A stretch of DNA of 64,000 nucleotides, taken from Buttiauxella agrestis ATCC 33320 (lineage in GTDB: Bacteria; Pseudomonadota; Gammaproteobacteria; Enterobacterales; Enterobacteriaceae). Numbering within the stretch: the first letter of the stretch is position 1; every line of letters starts with the position of its first letter. Positions 46,187 through 54,754 of the stretch are shown in pieces. The notes under the pieces were generated by a model. The model did no database searches and was not told the DNA's origin. It saw only the letters and a list, made by a program, of their open reading frames with translations. A program made the translations under genes and the position numbers. The stretch spans positions 88,285-152,284 of the forward strand of contig JALKFA010000002.1 of the NCBI GenBank assembly GCA_024169445.1, given 5' to 3'.

Positions 46187-46206
46187 GCTCTAGTTACAAC
46201 ATTCAT
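46187..46206 (-). promoter_or_regulatory. Ter-like replication arrest site 2
   Basis: The minus strand reads GAATGTTGTAACTAGAG, matching the Tus-binding core GTTGTAAC and most flanking bases of plasmid and E. coli Ter sites. It lies about 110 bases from site 1 and in the opposite orientation. Confidence 0.65.
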
Positions 46207-46315
46207 CGTTAAAAGCGACATCATCCCGGGCTTCGCCCGGGGCGGCGGCGCTTTTCAGTGGTGGGTCGGAGTGAGATGTGACAAATGTCGGGGTTTTGAC
46301 GTTGGATGTATCTAT

Positions 46316-46332
46316 GTGTGTTGTAACTAAAT
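46316..46332 (+). promoter_or_regulatory. Ter-like replication arrest site 1
   Basis: GTGTGTTGTAACTAAAT fits the Ter consensus (GTATGTTGTAACTAAAG) at nearly all positions and resembles R6K terR1. The host Tus protein would stop forks from one side. Found beside the origin downstream of repA. Confidence 0.75.
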
Positions 46333-46743
46333 TTTATTGTGAGTACTGGGGCCCGCCATTTATGGTGGGAGCTATATCTGCCCTTTCTGAGCGACGTGGC
46401 CATACGGGCACTGTAAGCGAAGGCATTATCCCCACTGTTCACAGAATTTTCAGAGACAGCAGGTTGTTTGCCCGGTGGTTCAAGGGCAAAGGAAAAAGAG
46501 GGGGGTGTAAGACTATTTTGCAGCTTTCATTTTATCGGCTTGCAGGTTTCTCCCGTTATTCGTTTGCGGATTTTTGGGGATAACAGAGATAACACATCGT
46601 CAGAATGCACCTCCCGTGAGGTAGTGCTTCTTGTTGTGGCCGTAAACAGCTCAGAAAAGGGAAAAAATAGAGAAGCGGGCAGATGACTGGCAGCACAAAA
46701 CGCCCCGGTGGGGCTGGCTGCATTCTTGCCGGTAATTCAGATG
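46333..46743. other. Probable replication origin region
   Basis: Gene-free DNA directly downstream of repA, where oriR lies in this replicon superfamily. It contains a near-consensus DnaA box TTATCCCCA (about 46427-46435). No iterons are visible, as expected for this type. Small frames here have no convincing make-up. Confidence 0.5.
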
Positions 46744-47757
46744 TTAGTGTGGCGGAAGTAATGCCAGTTCAAGCTGATACAACCGCTGGATGGCCAGCTG
46801 CTCCAGGCGTTGCGGCGTACACCAGTAGGCCTCATCTGGTGCCATCGTCTTCAGCACGAACTGTGACATTTCATAAACCTGGCTGTCTCGGGGCAATCTG
46901 GCCAGACGATTAGCCCGTTTGCGATCCGCCCCGCGCTGGCGTCGAAACTTCAGTGCTTCGGCACGTTTCTGCGCAGCCCAGCGCTGACGCGCGGTATGAG
47001 GCGACAGCTCATCATGCTCACTCATCACACCTTCCGCAATCAGACGGCGGCGTTCTTCGCTCTCACGCAACTTCTGCTGCTGCTGTGCTTCAAGTTTCAC
47101 AAGATCCACACCTAACATGGTGAAGCCCAGCGCGGTGATCCAGACATATTTAGGAAACCAGGTACGGGACTCACGGTCCCAGGTCTTTTCTTCCGAGATG
47201 GCCAGTACGCCAAAGCGGATCTGCTCATCGATAAGCCGGGACAGGCGCGACACTGTCACCTCCTGTCCTGCAATCAGCTGACCTTTTTCATCCTTCGGGC
47301 TGATTTCATATGCCAGACGTGACACACACATCCCTACAGAATGTTTGCCGGCATCGCAGAAGCTCACCAGTGCTGGCCAGAGTGCATCCAGCAGATGCTG
47401 TTTCTCAGGGCGAAAGGCATATTTGCGACCGGCACGTTCGCGTTCACGGACATACAATGGATGGCGGGACATGTGCATCCGTAAGCGGGGCTGTCCAGTC
47501 TGCGGATCTTTCATCACCAGGCGGTGATAAGCATGGCCAAGCTGGCCACCGAGGACTTTATAACGAGCCGGTCGGAACCATTCAGGTCGGGCACATTTGG
47601 CTTTAGTAGAGTGTTCACCACGCCGGCGCAGGGATTTTTTCCTGACGGGTTCAACCAGAAAGGCTTCTTCACAGCGATCGCTTAACCCTTGCCAGAAACA
47701 GTCCGGATCTTCGATATCAGGATGGAATTTATGATTATGTAAAGGTTGTTCAGACAA
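46744..47757 (-). CDS. repA: Plasmid replication initiator RepA (IncL/M-like)
   Basis: A 337-residue initiator of the RepFII/IncL/M/IncI superfamily. The opening SEQPLHNHKFHPDIEDPDCF and CEEAFLVEPVRKKSLRRRGE closely recall IncL/M RepA. Further marks are HMSRHPLYVRERERAGRKYA, MCVSRLAYEIS and the winged-helix region TVSRLSRLIDEQIRFGVL. The C-terminus is basic. It binds the origin downstream and starts unidirectional replication with host DnaA. The start is TTG at 47757, overlapped by the stop of a 23-residue leader peptide. Its ribosome binding site GGAAAGG is locked in a stem (47759-47769 with 47777-47786), so leader translation should be needed to expose it. Confidence 0.9.
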   Translation of the reverse strand: MSEQPLHNHKFHPDIEDPDCFWQGLSDRCEEAFLVEPVRKKSLRRRGEHSTKAKCARPEWFRPARYKVLGGQLGHAYHRLVMKDPQTGQPRLRMHMSRHPLYVRERERAGRKYAFRPEKQHLLDALWPALVSFCDAGKHSVGMCVSRLAYEISPKDEKGQLIAGQEVTVSRLSRLIDEQIRFGVLAISEEKTWDRESRTWFPKYVWITALGFTMLGVDLVKLEAQQQQKLRESEERRRLIAEGVMSEHDELSPHTARQRWAAQKRAEALKFRRQRGADRKRANRLARLPRDSQVYEMSQFVLKTMAPDEAYWCTPQRLEQLAIQRLYQLELALLPPH

Positions 47758-47821
47758 ACCTTTCCGCGCTTATGTTGCGCGGAAGGAGTACGCACAGGAG
47801 GTATTGAATTTCTCTTGGCAT
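47750..47821 (-). CDS. Leader peptide coupled to repA (23 aa)
   Basis: ATG at 47821 with GGGGAG nine bases upstream; it encodes MPREIQYLLCVLLPRNISAE then RFV and stops at TGA 47750-47752, overlapping the repA TTG. Ribosomes finishing here disrupt the stem that hides the repA ribosome binding site. Position and size match the leader peptides of IncL/M and IncI replicons (RepB/RepY). Confidence 0.75.
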   Translation of the reverse strand: MPREIQYLLCVLLPRNISAERFV

Positions 47822-47832
47822 GAATCTATACT
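47804..47832 (+). promoter_or_regulatory. Promoter of the antisense RNA
   Basis: -35 TTGAAT (47804-47809), 17-base spacer, -10 TATACT (47827-47832). It points away from repA, across the repA leader. Confidence 0.65.
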
Positions 47833-47838
47833 CCCCGC

Positions 47839-47927
47839 ACAGAGCAACAGCTTCTGTGCAGTTTTAGTAAGACCCCGTTAATCTAATCAGCCCGCCAAAG
47901 TTGAAGAAGATTATCGGGGTTTTTGCT
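47839..47927 (+). ncRNA. Antisense RNA controlling repA (copy number/incompatibility)
   Basis: A short RNA of about 90 bases ending in a terminator-like hairpin: CCCCGTTAATCT (47873-47884) pairs with AGATTATCGGGG, followed by TTTTT. The loop contains CCCGCCAAAG, so the target loop in the repA leader reads CUUUGGCGGG, including the UUGGCG U-turn motif known from IncI, IncB and IncL/M. It would block leader peptide translation and so repA. Confidence 0.75.
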
Positions 47928-47929
47928 TT

Positions 47930-48660
47930 TCTGGCTCCGGTAAATCCTCAGAACCAGTTCCCTGCCACTTTCTGGCGTGGCCCACCCATAAATTCGGTAC
48001 AACGATCAGTCATCTGGTACTGACTCCCGATACGGGCAAGGAAAACCACTCCGTAACAGGATCTGACCGACAACAGTTCGCCGTTGTTGCGCTGGTCAGC
48101 GTTGTTAACATTTTTCGTATGATACCCGATTTTTCCCCTGTGTGAATATCCATGTTGCTGGCCTTGCTTGCCCCTAAGTCAAATTACCCATTAATTGAGG
48201 ATATATTCTTCTTTCAACCGAAATATTCAAAGAAAACAGGTCAATATACGAATAATGGTGAATGTAAAAAATCATTTTTGTTCCCACGAAACCTGAACAA
48301 AAATCATATTATTCTACCTTTTCTGTTGGTTATAAAACGAACAGACAAACAGATCGATATTCTGCGTGCCCCTCCAGAGCCAGCATAATTGATCGTTCTC
48401 GTATCTCAGGGTGGCCTTTTGTGCTGGTTTAAAACAGAGTTATCCACAGGGTGAGTGTTTGAGGATTGCTAAACAAGTATTTACAAACAAACACATTTCG
48501 GGATATAAACACGTCCATTAAATATCTACCCAGTTTTGTGTGCTGCCATCAGTAATTACCCTGGTCTATTCTGCTAACCAGAATTCGTCAGCTTGGACAG
48601 CACGAACAGAGTCAGGTTAATTATTAACCATCAGAAGCACCACAAAATCAGGATTTGATA
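47930..48660. other. Upstream region of repA and of the pil operon
   Basis: No convincing gene; a 78-codon AT-rich frame (48152-48388) is not protein-like. It should carry the repA promoter on the minus strand. A perfect DnaA box TTATCCACA lies at 48440-48448. Confidence 0.45.
48440..48448 (+). promoter_or_regulatory. DnaA box
   Basis: TTATCCACA, an exact match to the DnaA consensus, 680 bases upstream of repA and on the far side from the proposed origin. Confidence 0.6.
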
Positions 48661-48661
48661 A

Positions 48662-48681
48662 ACGGAGAATCTATTCTCCGT
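48662..48681. promoter_or_regulatory. Perfect palindromic hairpin
   Basis: ACGGAGAAT pairs with ATTCTCCGT around a CT centre. On the minus strand it is preceded by TTTTTT, so it may end a leftward or rightward transcript, or be an operator. Confidence 0.45.
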
Positions 48682-48715
48682 CGCCAAAAAAGGAATGGCT
48701 CGCCGGCCGTTCTGG

Positions 48716-48795
48716 CTTCACTGAGTTTTGTGCCCTGGGGGACCGAGTGAGTACACCTCGTCCATACCAAACGCCGGGCACAAACTTCAGTGAAG
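48716..48795 (+). promoter_or_regulatory. Long inverted repeat in the antiterminator leader
   Basis: CTTCACTGAGTTTTGTGCCC (48716-48735) faces GGGCACAAACTTCAGTGAAG (48776-48795), 18 of 20 pairs, with a 40-base apical region that holds CGAG/CTCG. It could fold as an 80-base structured RNA before the NusG-like gene. Confidence 0.6.
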
Positions 48796-48817
48796 CAAGT
48801 TCAGGATGAACATTTGA

Positions 48818-48846
48818 TTTTTGACCAGTCACTCCACGGTCAAAAA
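48818..48846 (+). terminator. Bidirectional terminator-like hairpin before the NusG-like gene
   Basis: TTTTTGACC (48818-48826) pairs with GGTCAAAAA (48838-48846). It lies 57 bases before the antiterminator gene, so it could act as an attenuator. Confidence 0.5.
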
Positions 48847-48902
48847 ATTCTAGAGCTCGCCTAAAATTTACCTCTCACCTTATATTTCGCAGGACAATCG
48901 CC

Positions 48903-49460
48903 ATGGAAGCGTGGTATCTCGTTTGTTATGAACCCGGGAAAGAAAAACTGTACAGGGCTCAGCTCAGCCTGAGTCTGAAAAACATCACCGTTTTCTGCCC
49001 CATGCTAAGAACCTGGCGTCCCCGGACAGACTGCAGCAGCGTCAGACCTTTCATTGAACCCCTTTTCAGGGGATATCTGTTTGCCTATCTTGACCCGGAA
49101 GTGATCCACCCGTCACGCATCGAAGAAGAATGCAGCGCGGTGAGTAAGTTTGTTCGTTATGGTCAGGAAATTAAGCCGTTACCCGCTTCTGTTATGGAAA
49201 CACTGATGGCACTCCCGGCCTGCGCAGATGAGCGTGATGTCGTCCCTAAAGCCGCGAAGCAGGAGAAAGCCGCTCAGCGCCCTTACCGGCCCCCGCGCAA
49301 ACGTAAACAGCGCATGAGTAACCCTTCCCCGCTTCAGAGTGTGCTGTACGATAAAATCACCCGGATAGTCAGTACGGATAATGAAATGCAGCGCACGGCT
49401 ATGTTCCTGGCACTGACGAAATCATTCCACGACCATACGGATCATCCCGGCAACCGGTAG
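48903..49460 (+). CDS. NusG/RfaH-type antiterminator (TraB-like)
   Basis: A 185-residue protein. The N-terminal NGN domain starts MEAWYLVCYEPGKEKLYRAQ and includes ITVFCPMLRTW and PLFRGYLFAYLDPE, the motifs of RfaH and plasmid NusG relatives. The C-terminal part is basic (PPRKRKQRMSN) and lacks a clear KOW motif. Such proteins load onto RNA polymerase and keep it going through long operons; R64 TraB and IncX ActX are examples. Placed first before the 15-kb pil and tra genes, it very likely controls them. GCAGGACAATC lies before the ATG. No ops element was found upstream. Confidence 0.8.
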   Translation: MEAWYLVCYEPGKEKLYRAQLSLSLKNITVFCPMLRTWRPRTDCSSVRPFIEPLFRGYLFAYLDPEVIHPSRIEEECSAVSKFVRYGQEIKPLPASVMETLMALPACADERDVVPKAAKQEKAAQRPYRPPRKRKQRMSNPSPLQSVLYDKITRIVSTDNEMQRTAMFLALTKSFHDHTDHPGNR

Positions 49461-49625
49461 TCCGCATTTACCGCTGTGGGGCAGACATCCCCACAACCTG
49501 CTTTAAATCCCCGGCATTAACTGCCAACCACTGCCCCCCCGCACAGTCTGGTCACTCTCCGGGTTGTGCTGACATATTCTTATCCTGAGCTGCCTGCGGG
49601 CGGCTCTTTTTACATGCGAGTTCCC

Positions 49626-49850
49626 ATGACAAATAAAATTGCACGCCATCACACCGTGCACTTTAACCCTGCGCGCACGGAGGGCCTGGAAAAATTAGCC
49701 GTGGATATCGGTTATCAGCAATCTCGCCCGGTGACCGTTCACGCCCTGGTGAATGCACTGGCCGACTGCCTGCTGGACAGGCAGTTCGAAATCCGCGTTC
49801 TGGCCGACAGGATCCAGATGAATGCGACCAAAAGCCGGAGGGCACCATGA
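49626..49850 (+). CDS. Small protein before pilL (74 aa)
   Basis: The start is taken at the ATG at 49626 (MTNKIARHHTVHFNPARTEG); upstream starts at 49566 and 49614 would add a proline-rich stretch. One likely strand-helix-helix arrangement (HTVHFNPARTEGLEKLAVDI, VTVHALVNALADCLLDRQFE) would fit a ribbon-helix-helix DNA-binding protein, but no family is certain. Its stop overlaps the pilL start (ATGA), so it is part of the pil operon and may regulate it. Confidence 0.5.
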   Translation: MTNKIARHHTVHFNPARTEGLEKLAVDIGYQQSRPVTVHALVNALADCLLDRQFEIRVLADRIQMNATKSRRAP

Positions 49851-50872
49851 AACGTGCGGTCCTGCTGCCACTTTTGCTTACCGGCTGCCAGCAGGGACAT
49901 GTCAGTACACTGCCGGAAGCGCAGACTTATGTGGACAACCTGATGGCCGCCCAGCTCCTGATCGTCAAAGTTGAGCAGGAAAACCTGGCGCTGGCCAGTG
50001 GGCTGAACTTCTCTCCGGTCAGGCGCCCGACCCCATCGCCCACTCAACCCGTTACGATGCGGGCCACCGCAGCAAAAGCACCTGAACCGGTCGCCGGCAC
50101 GTCGATCCCACTTCCCCCGAGTCCACGCCTGATGCCGGGACTTCAGCACGTGCGCTATACCGGCACACCTGATGCCCTGCCGGTACTTGTCGCAAGACCC
50201 GGCGCGCAAATACGGCTGGATCAGGCTCTGGTGGCCATCGTACCCGCTGGCTGGAATACCGTATTGTCATCCCGCCTGAAAACCGGCGCCTTATCCCGGG
50301 TATCCTGGAACAACGGTGACCAGTGGCCATTTGTGCTGGAGAAGCTGGCGCGCGAGCAGCTGCTGCAGATCAATATTTACTGGGCATCCCGGCAAGTCAC
50401 TGTGGACCGGGACGATAAGGCGGATGTGACCGGGGGAGCCACAACAGCGACGTCGCCGGCAACCACAATGGCCGCACCACAAAGCAAACTGTTAACGGGC
50501 CCTGCCGCCCCGACCTCCACACCGCCTGCAACACAGGCGGGGGGAGCGACAGTCTTCACGCCGGTGAAAGCGCCTGAGCCGGTCAGGCCAGTCCCCCGGG
50601 TCTGGCGGGCAGAAACAGGCAGCACGCTCAAGGACACCCTGTTTACCTGGGCTGCCACGACCGACTGCGAAGCACAACCCGGGAAAAAGTGGAGCATTGC
50701 CTGGGTGACCGAAACGAACTACCGCATCGATGCGCCGCTGCAGTTCAGTGGTCCATGGCGTGATGCCCTCAATCAGGTCTTTGCGCTGTATCAGAATGCG
50801 GCAGTACCGCTGTATGCCGGCACTAACTCTGCGCAGTGTGTCCTCAAAGTCGATGATAAACCCATGAACTGA
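49847..50872 (+). CDS. pilL: Thin pilus lipoprotein PilL
   Basis: A 341-residue outer-membrane lipoprotein: signal peptide with lipobox LLLTGC (cysteine about 14), a PilL_N-type domain at about 95-190 (IRLDQALVAIVPAGWNTVLS, RVSWNNGDQWPFVLEKLARE), a proline/threonine/alanine linker, and a TcpQ-like domain at about 250-341 (WRAETGSTLKDTLFTWAATT, YQNAAVPLYAG). It helps place the secretin. First structural gene of the type IVB pilus cluster, coupled to the preceding small gene. The pil genes here are in the same order as in plasmid R64. Confidence 0.85.
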   Translation: MKRAVLLPLLLTGCQQGHVSTLPEAQTYVDNLMAAQLLIVKVEQENLALASGLNFSPVRRPTPSPTQPVTMRATAAKAPEPVAGTSIPLPPSPRLMPGLQHVRYTGTPDALPVLVARPGAQIRLDQALVAIVPAGWNTVLSSRLKTGALSRVSWNNGDQWPFVLEKLAREQLLQINIYWASRQVTVDRDDKADVTGGATTATSPATTMAAPQSKLLTGPAAPTSTPPATQAGGATVFTPVKAPEPVRPVPRVWRAETGSTLKDTLFTWAATTDCEAQPGKKWSIAWVTETNYRIDAPLQFSGPWRDALNQVFALYQNAAVPLYAGTNSAQCVLKVDDKPMN

Positions 50873-50885
50873 GGTGGCGAATGAA

Positions 50886-51317
50886 ATGAGTTACCTGATC
50901 CTGTCGTTCTTCTCGGTCTTCCTCCTGTTTTCCTCCGGTGTCCTGCAACCCGATAACGCCACTGATGCCGGTCGATACCAGACCGATACACAGCAACAAC
51001 AGGCTGCCGCGACGCTGCGTTATATGAATGCCATCAACAGTTATCTCTACGCTCACCCGATGGCAGACGGCACGTTCAGTGACAGCCTCCTGGAGTCTGC
51101 ACCACCTTCTGGTGTGCGGCATGTCATTCGTCAGGGCCGCGTATTCGTCTATCAGCCTTCCCAACCCGGGCTGAAAGACGCGCTGGTCACCCTCTCCCGA
51201 CATTCAGCCCTTCTGGGCAGTGTTAAGTCCCGCCGACTCATTGATCTGAGCGGCACCGATATGCAGATAGCCGTGCCGGACCTTATTCCGGATGGTTATC
51301 TCGTTTACCTCAACTGA
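50886..51317 (+). CDS. pilM: Pilus biogenesis protein PilM
   Basis: A 143-residue protein starting at the ATG at 50886, ten bases after AGGTGG; the GTG at 50874 is less likely. One N-terminal membrane helix (YLILSFFSVFLLFSSGVLQ) is followed by a periplasmic domain of about 115 residues. Size, order and the closing DGYLVYLN match R64-type PilM, an inner-membrane-anchored component of unknown exact job. Confidence 0.8.
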   Translation: MSYLILSFFSVFLLFSSGVLQPDNATDAGRYQTDTQQQQAAATLRYMNAINSYLYAHPMADGTFSDSLLESAPPSGVRHVIRQGRVFVYQPSQPGLKDALVTLSRHSALLGSVKSRRLIDLSGTDMQIAVPDLIPDGYLVYLN

Positions 51318-51346
51318 TACGGGGCCCGCCCCCTCGAGACTCGCCC

Positions 51347-52969
51347 ATGACACATCACCTTACCACCCGGGTCGCAACGCTTGTTGCCATCCTGGGGCTG
51401 GCCGGCTGTGGCACGTTTGACCGGATTAATCAGTCAATGGACACCGTCGATACAGACCAGACGACCGCCAGAATTAAAATGAAGAACGTCAGCCTGGGGA
51501 AACCGGTTCAGGAAATGACCACTCAGTGGATAAATCCCGTTCCCCTCAACCAGGCTGCCATGACAAAAGAAGCGCTGCCAGGTTGTGCTGTGACCCTCAC
51601 CCGCCCGGGTGAAATCAGTCTGGCCGATGTCAGTGCCTTTATTACCCAGACCTGTCGTGTCCCCGTGGTGATCACCCCGGATGCTCAGGGATCAGGCATG
51701 ACGGCAGGGGCCACTGAAAAAATCAGCGGGCCATTGCCGGTTCCGGTACCGGCGCCAGACGGCTCCGGGATGGTCCCACTGAGCCAGATGGGTGGGTCAG
51801 TCGCACCGCCAAAAATGGTGGCCAGCGGCAATACGCTACGGGGAATTAACTGGCAGGGCTCTCTGTCAGGCTTGCTTGACCACGTGACCACGCGTCTGGG
51901 TCTGTCATGGCGTTATGAACAGGGTCGTGTGGCGATTTTCTATCTGGATACACGCAGCTTCCCCATCCGGTTCCAGGATTCAAAAACCCAGTTTACCTCC
52001 CGATCAGTTTACGGCTCTTCTTCCGGTGGCAGCAGCAACGACGGCGCCTCCACGGACGGGAACAGTTCCCAGACCACCATCACGGATATGAACACCAATC
52101 GCTACAAAGAGATTGAAGACACCGTGAAGTCGATGCTGACACCGGGCACGGGCCGCATGTCCATTTCCACCGGTTTACTGACGGTGACAGACACATCCCG
52201 TGTGCTGAATGCTGTGCAGGCCTTTATTGAGGGCCGTAATACCGAACTGACCCGTCAGGTTGTCCTGAACGTCAAAGTGTATTCCGTGACCAAAAAGCGT
52301 CAGGACCAGATGGGTATCGACCTGGATGCGGTCTTTAAGTCCGGAAGTGTGGGCTTATCGCTGGGTAATACCATGGCCGGGACGGCCAGCAGTGCGATGA
52401 CCGGCGGGATTAATATTCTGGACGGGAAGTTCGCCAACTCCAGCGCCTTTATCCACGCACTGGCACAGCAGGCCAATGTCTCCGTGGTGACGCAGAGCGC
52501 CAGCACCACCACCAATATGAGTCCGGTTCGGGTGCAGGTTGTCACCCAGCAGGACTACATCAGTCAGGTCAGCACGGAAAACACGGCAAACGTCGGCTCC
52601 AGTACCTCGGTCGAGAAAGCCACCATCTCCACCGGCTTCAATATGACCCTGCTGCCATATATCCAGCCGGCAAGCGACCAGATGGAGCTGCAGTACTCCA
52701 TTTCCATGAGCGATGACCCGGATATGCAGCCGGAAAAAGTCGGGGAAGTGACCCTGAAGCTGCCCAAAACCAAAATGCACAACTTTGCGCAAAGCACCAT
52801 CCTGCGTTCCGGGCAGACGCTTCTGCTCAGCGGACATAACCAGGAGAGCAACAGTGTCAACCGTCAGGGGGTCGGCTCGCCGGGCTTCTTTGGGTTAGGC
52901 GGGGGCGTTAACGGGGAAAATAACGATGCCATTCTGGTCATTCTCATCACACCAACCCTCCTGGGGTGA
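51347..52969 (+). CDS. pilN: Type IVB pilus secretin PilN
   Basis: A 540-residue lipoprotein secretin. Signal peptide with lipobox ILGLAGC (cysteine at 21); N-terminal STN-like domains (about 75-200, LSGLLDHVTTRLGLSWRYEQ); a serine/glycine-rich insert; then the secretin domain (about 290-540) with VVLNVKVYSVTKKRQDQMGI, VTQSASTTTNMSPVRVQVV and the closing ILRSGQTLLLSGHNQESNSV, DAILVILITPTLLG. It forms the ring in the outer membrane through which the pilus passes. Confidence 0.92.
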   Translation: MTHHLTTRVATLVAILGLAGCGTFDRINQSMDTVDTDQTTARIKMKNVSLGKPVQEMTTQWINPVPLNQAAMTKEALPGCAVTLTRPGEISLADVSAFITQTCRVPVVITPDAQGSGMTAGATEKISGPLPVPVPAPDGSGMVPLSQMGGSVAPPKMVASGNTLRGINWQGSLSGLLDHVTTRLGLSWRYEQGRVAIFYLDTRSFPIRFQDSKTQFTSRSVYGSSSGGSSNDGASTDGNSSQTTITDMNTNRYKEIEDTVKSMLTPGTGRMSISTGLLTVTDTSRVLNAVQAFIEGRNTELTRQVVLNVKVYSVTKKRQDQMGIDLDAVFKSGSVGLSLGNTMAGTASSAMTGGINILDGKFANSSAFIHALAQQANVSVVTQSASTTTNMSPVRVQVVTQQDYISQVSTENTANVGSSTSVEKATISTGFNMTLLPYIQPASDQMELQYSISMSDDPDMQPEKVGEVTLKLPKTKMHNFAQSTILRSGQTLLLSGHNQESNSVNRQGVGSPGFFGLGGGVNGENNDAILVILITPTLLG

Positions 52970-52972
52970 GTC

Positions 52973-54247
52973 ATGAAACAACAATTTATCCTTAATGTGG
53001 GTGAGCAGGTCTGGGTGGCAGGCCTGCACTGGCTGGCAGCAGAAGGTCTGAGCCGGCGGGATCACCGCCACCAGGCCCGCGCGGTCGGCGCTGACCACTA
53101 TCTGGTCCACAACGGTCAGGGTGAAAAACTGGTGGGTGCCGCCAGTCTTAACCTGACCACCCTGAACCCCCGGGAAAAACGCCGGGCGATGGCACTGGCT
53201 CCGCAACTGACTGAGCTGCTGGGGCCGGATGGCTGGGCGGTTTTCTCTGTGGGCGCCGACGTGTTCTATTTTGTGGCCACCTCCGCCGGAGAGCTGTCAC
53301 TGCTGTCGGATGTGACCGGCACGCGTGACGAAATCCTTCAGGCCGTGGAGCGTTATCAGGCGTACTACGGTCACGACAGTGTCCGGGCGGTATACAGCCC
53401 CTCCGGATTCCTGCCAGGCGTCGAGTCACCGGAAGGCAATCTGAATGACATCCTGGCCGCCTGCGCGGTACGTCAGTCATCACGTCTTTCACCGGTGTCT
53501 TCCCGTCGACCGGTCGTGCTGTGGACGGTCGTATTGCTGGCCGCCTTCTCCAGCTGGTATGGCATCAATCTCTGGCAGGACTATCGTCTGGCGCAGGAGA
53601 ACACAGCCCGCGCCCGGGTACTGGCTGAAGCCCGGAAACTGGTGAAAAAGGACCCGCCTACCCCCTGGAAGCAGCAGCCCTTACCCGATGTCTTTATTCG
53701 GGCCTGCAGTGATAAGTGGGATGCCCCGATAAGTCTCGCAGGCTGGCTGTTCCAGACGGCAATGTGCAGTCTGGATGATGACGGATTGTCCCTTCGGCTG
53801 GCATGGCGCCGTCCGGAAGGCGGCACACTGAACCCCTTCCGGAACCGTCTGGAAGACACCTATCCGGGCCTGAAACCCTTCTTCAATATTCCCGGCGCGG
53901 CGGACTCCGGTGGTGTACGTATCCCCCTGACGGTCGTCAACCTGCAGGAGCGGCAGGATGGCCCGGGAGACGCCGACGAAATTACACAGCGCCTGACCAA
54001 CTACGCCCAGCAGCTGGCCGCCGGGCTGACGTTAAAGGAAGACAACACCAAAAGTGTGATAGTTGACGGTAACCTGGTGGATTTACCCTGGCGTACTTTC
54101 AGCTTTGAGCTTCAGACCGACATCCCACCCAGTCACCTCTTTGGCCCGGACTTTAACAGCGCCGGCATTCGTCTGAGCGGGATCAAAATGACGTTAATCA
54201 ACGCCCGGCTGCACTACAGCCTGGAAGGAAAACTGTATGCACATTAA
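52973..54247 (+). CDS. pilO: Pilin accessory protein PilO
   Basis: A 424-residue PilO2-family protein. A cytoplasmic N-terminal domain of about 165 residues is followed by one membrane helix (VVLWTVVLLAAFSSWYGINL, about 178-197) and a periplasmic domain rich in short strands. It bridges the cytoplasmic motor and the outer-membrane secretin. Starts three bases after pilN and overlaps pilP by 11 bases, consistent with tight coupling. Confidence 0.88.
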   Translation: MKQQFILNVGEQVWVAGLHWLAAEGLSRRDHRHQARAVGADHYLVHNGQGEKLVGAASLNLTTLNPREKRRAMALAPQLTELLGPDGWAVFSVGADVFYFVATSAGELSLLSDVTGTRDEILQAVERYQAYYGHDSVRAVYSPSGFLPGVESPEGNLNDILAACAVRQSSRLSPVSSRRPVVLWTVVLLAAFSSWYGINLWQDYRLAQENTARARVLAEARKLVKKDPPTPWKQQPLPDVFIRACSDKWDAPISLAGWLFQTAMCSLDDDGLSLRLAWRRPEGGTLNPFRNRLEDTYPGLKPFFNIPGAADSGGVRIPLTVVNLQERQDGPGDADEITQRLTNYAQQLAAGLTLKEDNTKSVIVDGNLVDLPWRTFSFELQTDIPPSHLFGPDFNSAGIRLSGIKMTLINARLHYSLEGKLYAH

Positions 54248-54749
54248 ACCCATTCTGGCTGTGCTGGCGGGGCTGTTCTTTATCAGCCACGTCGCCCGGG
54301 CACAGGAGCCGGAAAATACCGGCACTGTGGTGACACCTTCATCCACCGCCACCCGCACCTGGACCATTCACGAACTGGAACGTATTCAGGCCGAAACGGT
54401 GTTGTATGAAGCCCGGGCCGCCCGGGCAAAAGCCATCATCAGCTGGCAGCAAAACGGTAACGGTCTGGATGCACCGGTGCCGGTTATCCGTGAGACAACC
54501 GACGCTAAGAAGAATGACACGCAGGTGGTACAGGTCACGCGCAAAGACACGCTGCCCCGGGTCCTGGAAATCGCCGGTAGCGGTAACCGGCTGAAAAGCC
54601 GGCTGCAGATGGCCGATGGCACCGTCGTGGAAGTCGCGACCGGACAACGTCTGCCCGGCACGGCGTATACCGTCCAGCAGATCACCGCCAGCGGCGTTCG
54701 CCTCAAATCAGACGACGGCACCCTCCATTCCCCGAGCTTCAGCGAGTAA
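54237..54749 (+). CDS. pilP: Pilus assembly protein PilP
   Basis: A 170-residue periplasmic protein with a signal peptide (IKPILAVLAGLFFISHVARA, cut after ARA), a helical segment that would contact PilO (IHELERIQAETVLYEARAAR) and a C-terminal beta domain (VLEIAGSGNRLKSRLQMADG). The domain order matches PilP of thin pili, linking inner-membrane and secretin parts. Confidence 0.85.
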   Translation: MHIKPILAVLAGLFFISHVARAQEPENTGTVVTPSSTATRTWTIHELERIQAETVLYEARAARAKAIISWQQNGNGLDAPVPVIRETTDAKKNDTQVVQVTRKDTLPRVLEIAGSGNRLKSRLQMADGTVVEVATGQRLPGTAYTVQQITASGVRLKSDDGTLHSPSFSE

Positions 54750-54754
54750 CGAAC

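Noticed and set aside
46221-46583. Overlapping frames on both strands in the origin region
   Set aside because: They span the Ter-like site and origin DNA, have no ribosome binding sites and no recognisable make-up.
48152-48388. 78-codon plus-strand frame upstream of the pil operon
   Set aside because: AT-rich with lysine, isoleucine and phenylalanine runs, no ribosome binding site; more likely non-coding promoter DNA.
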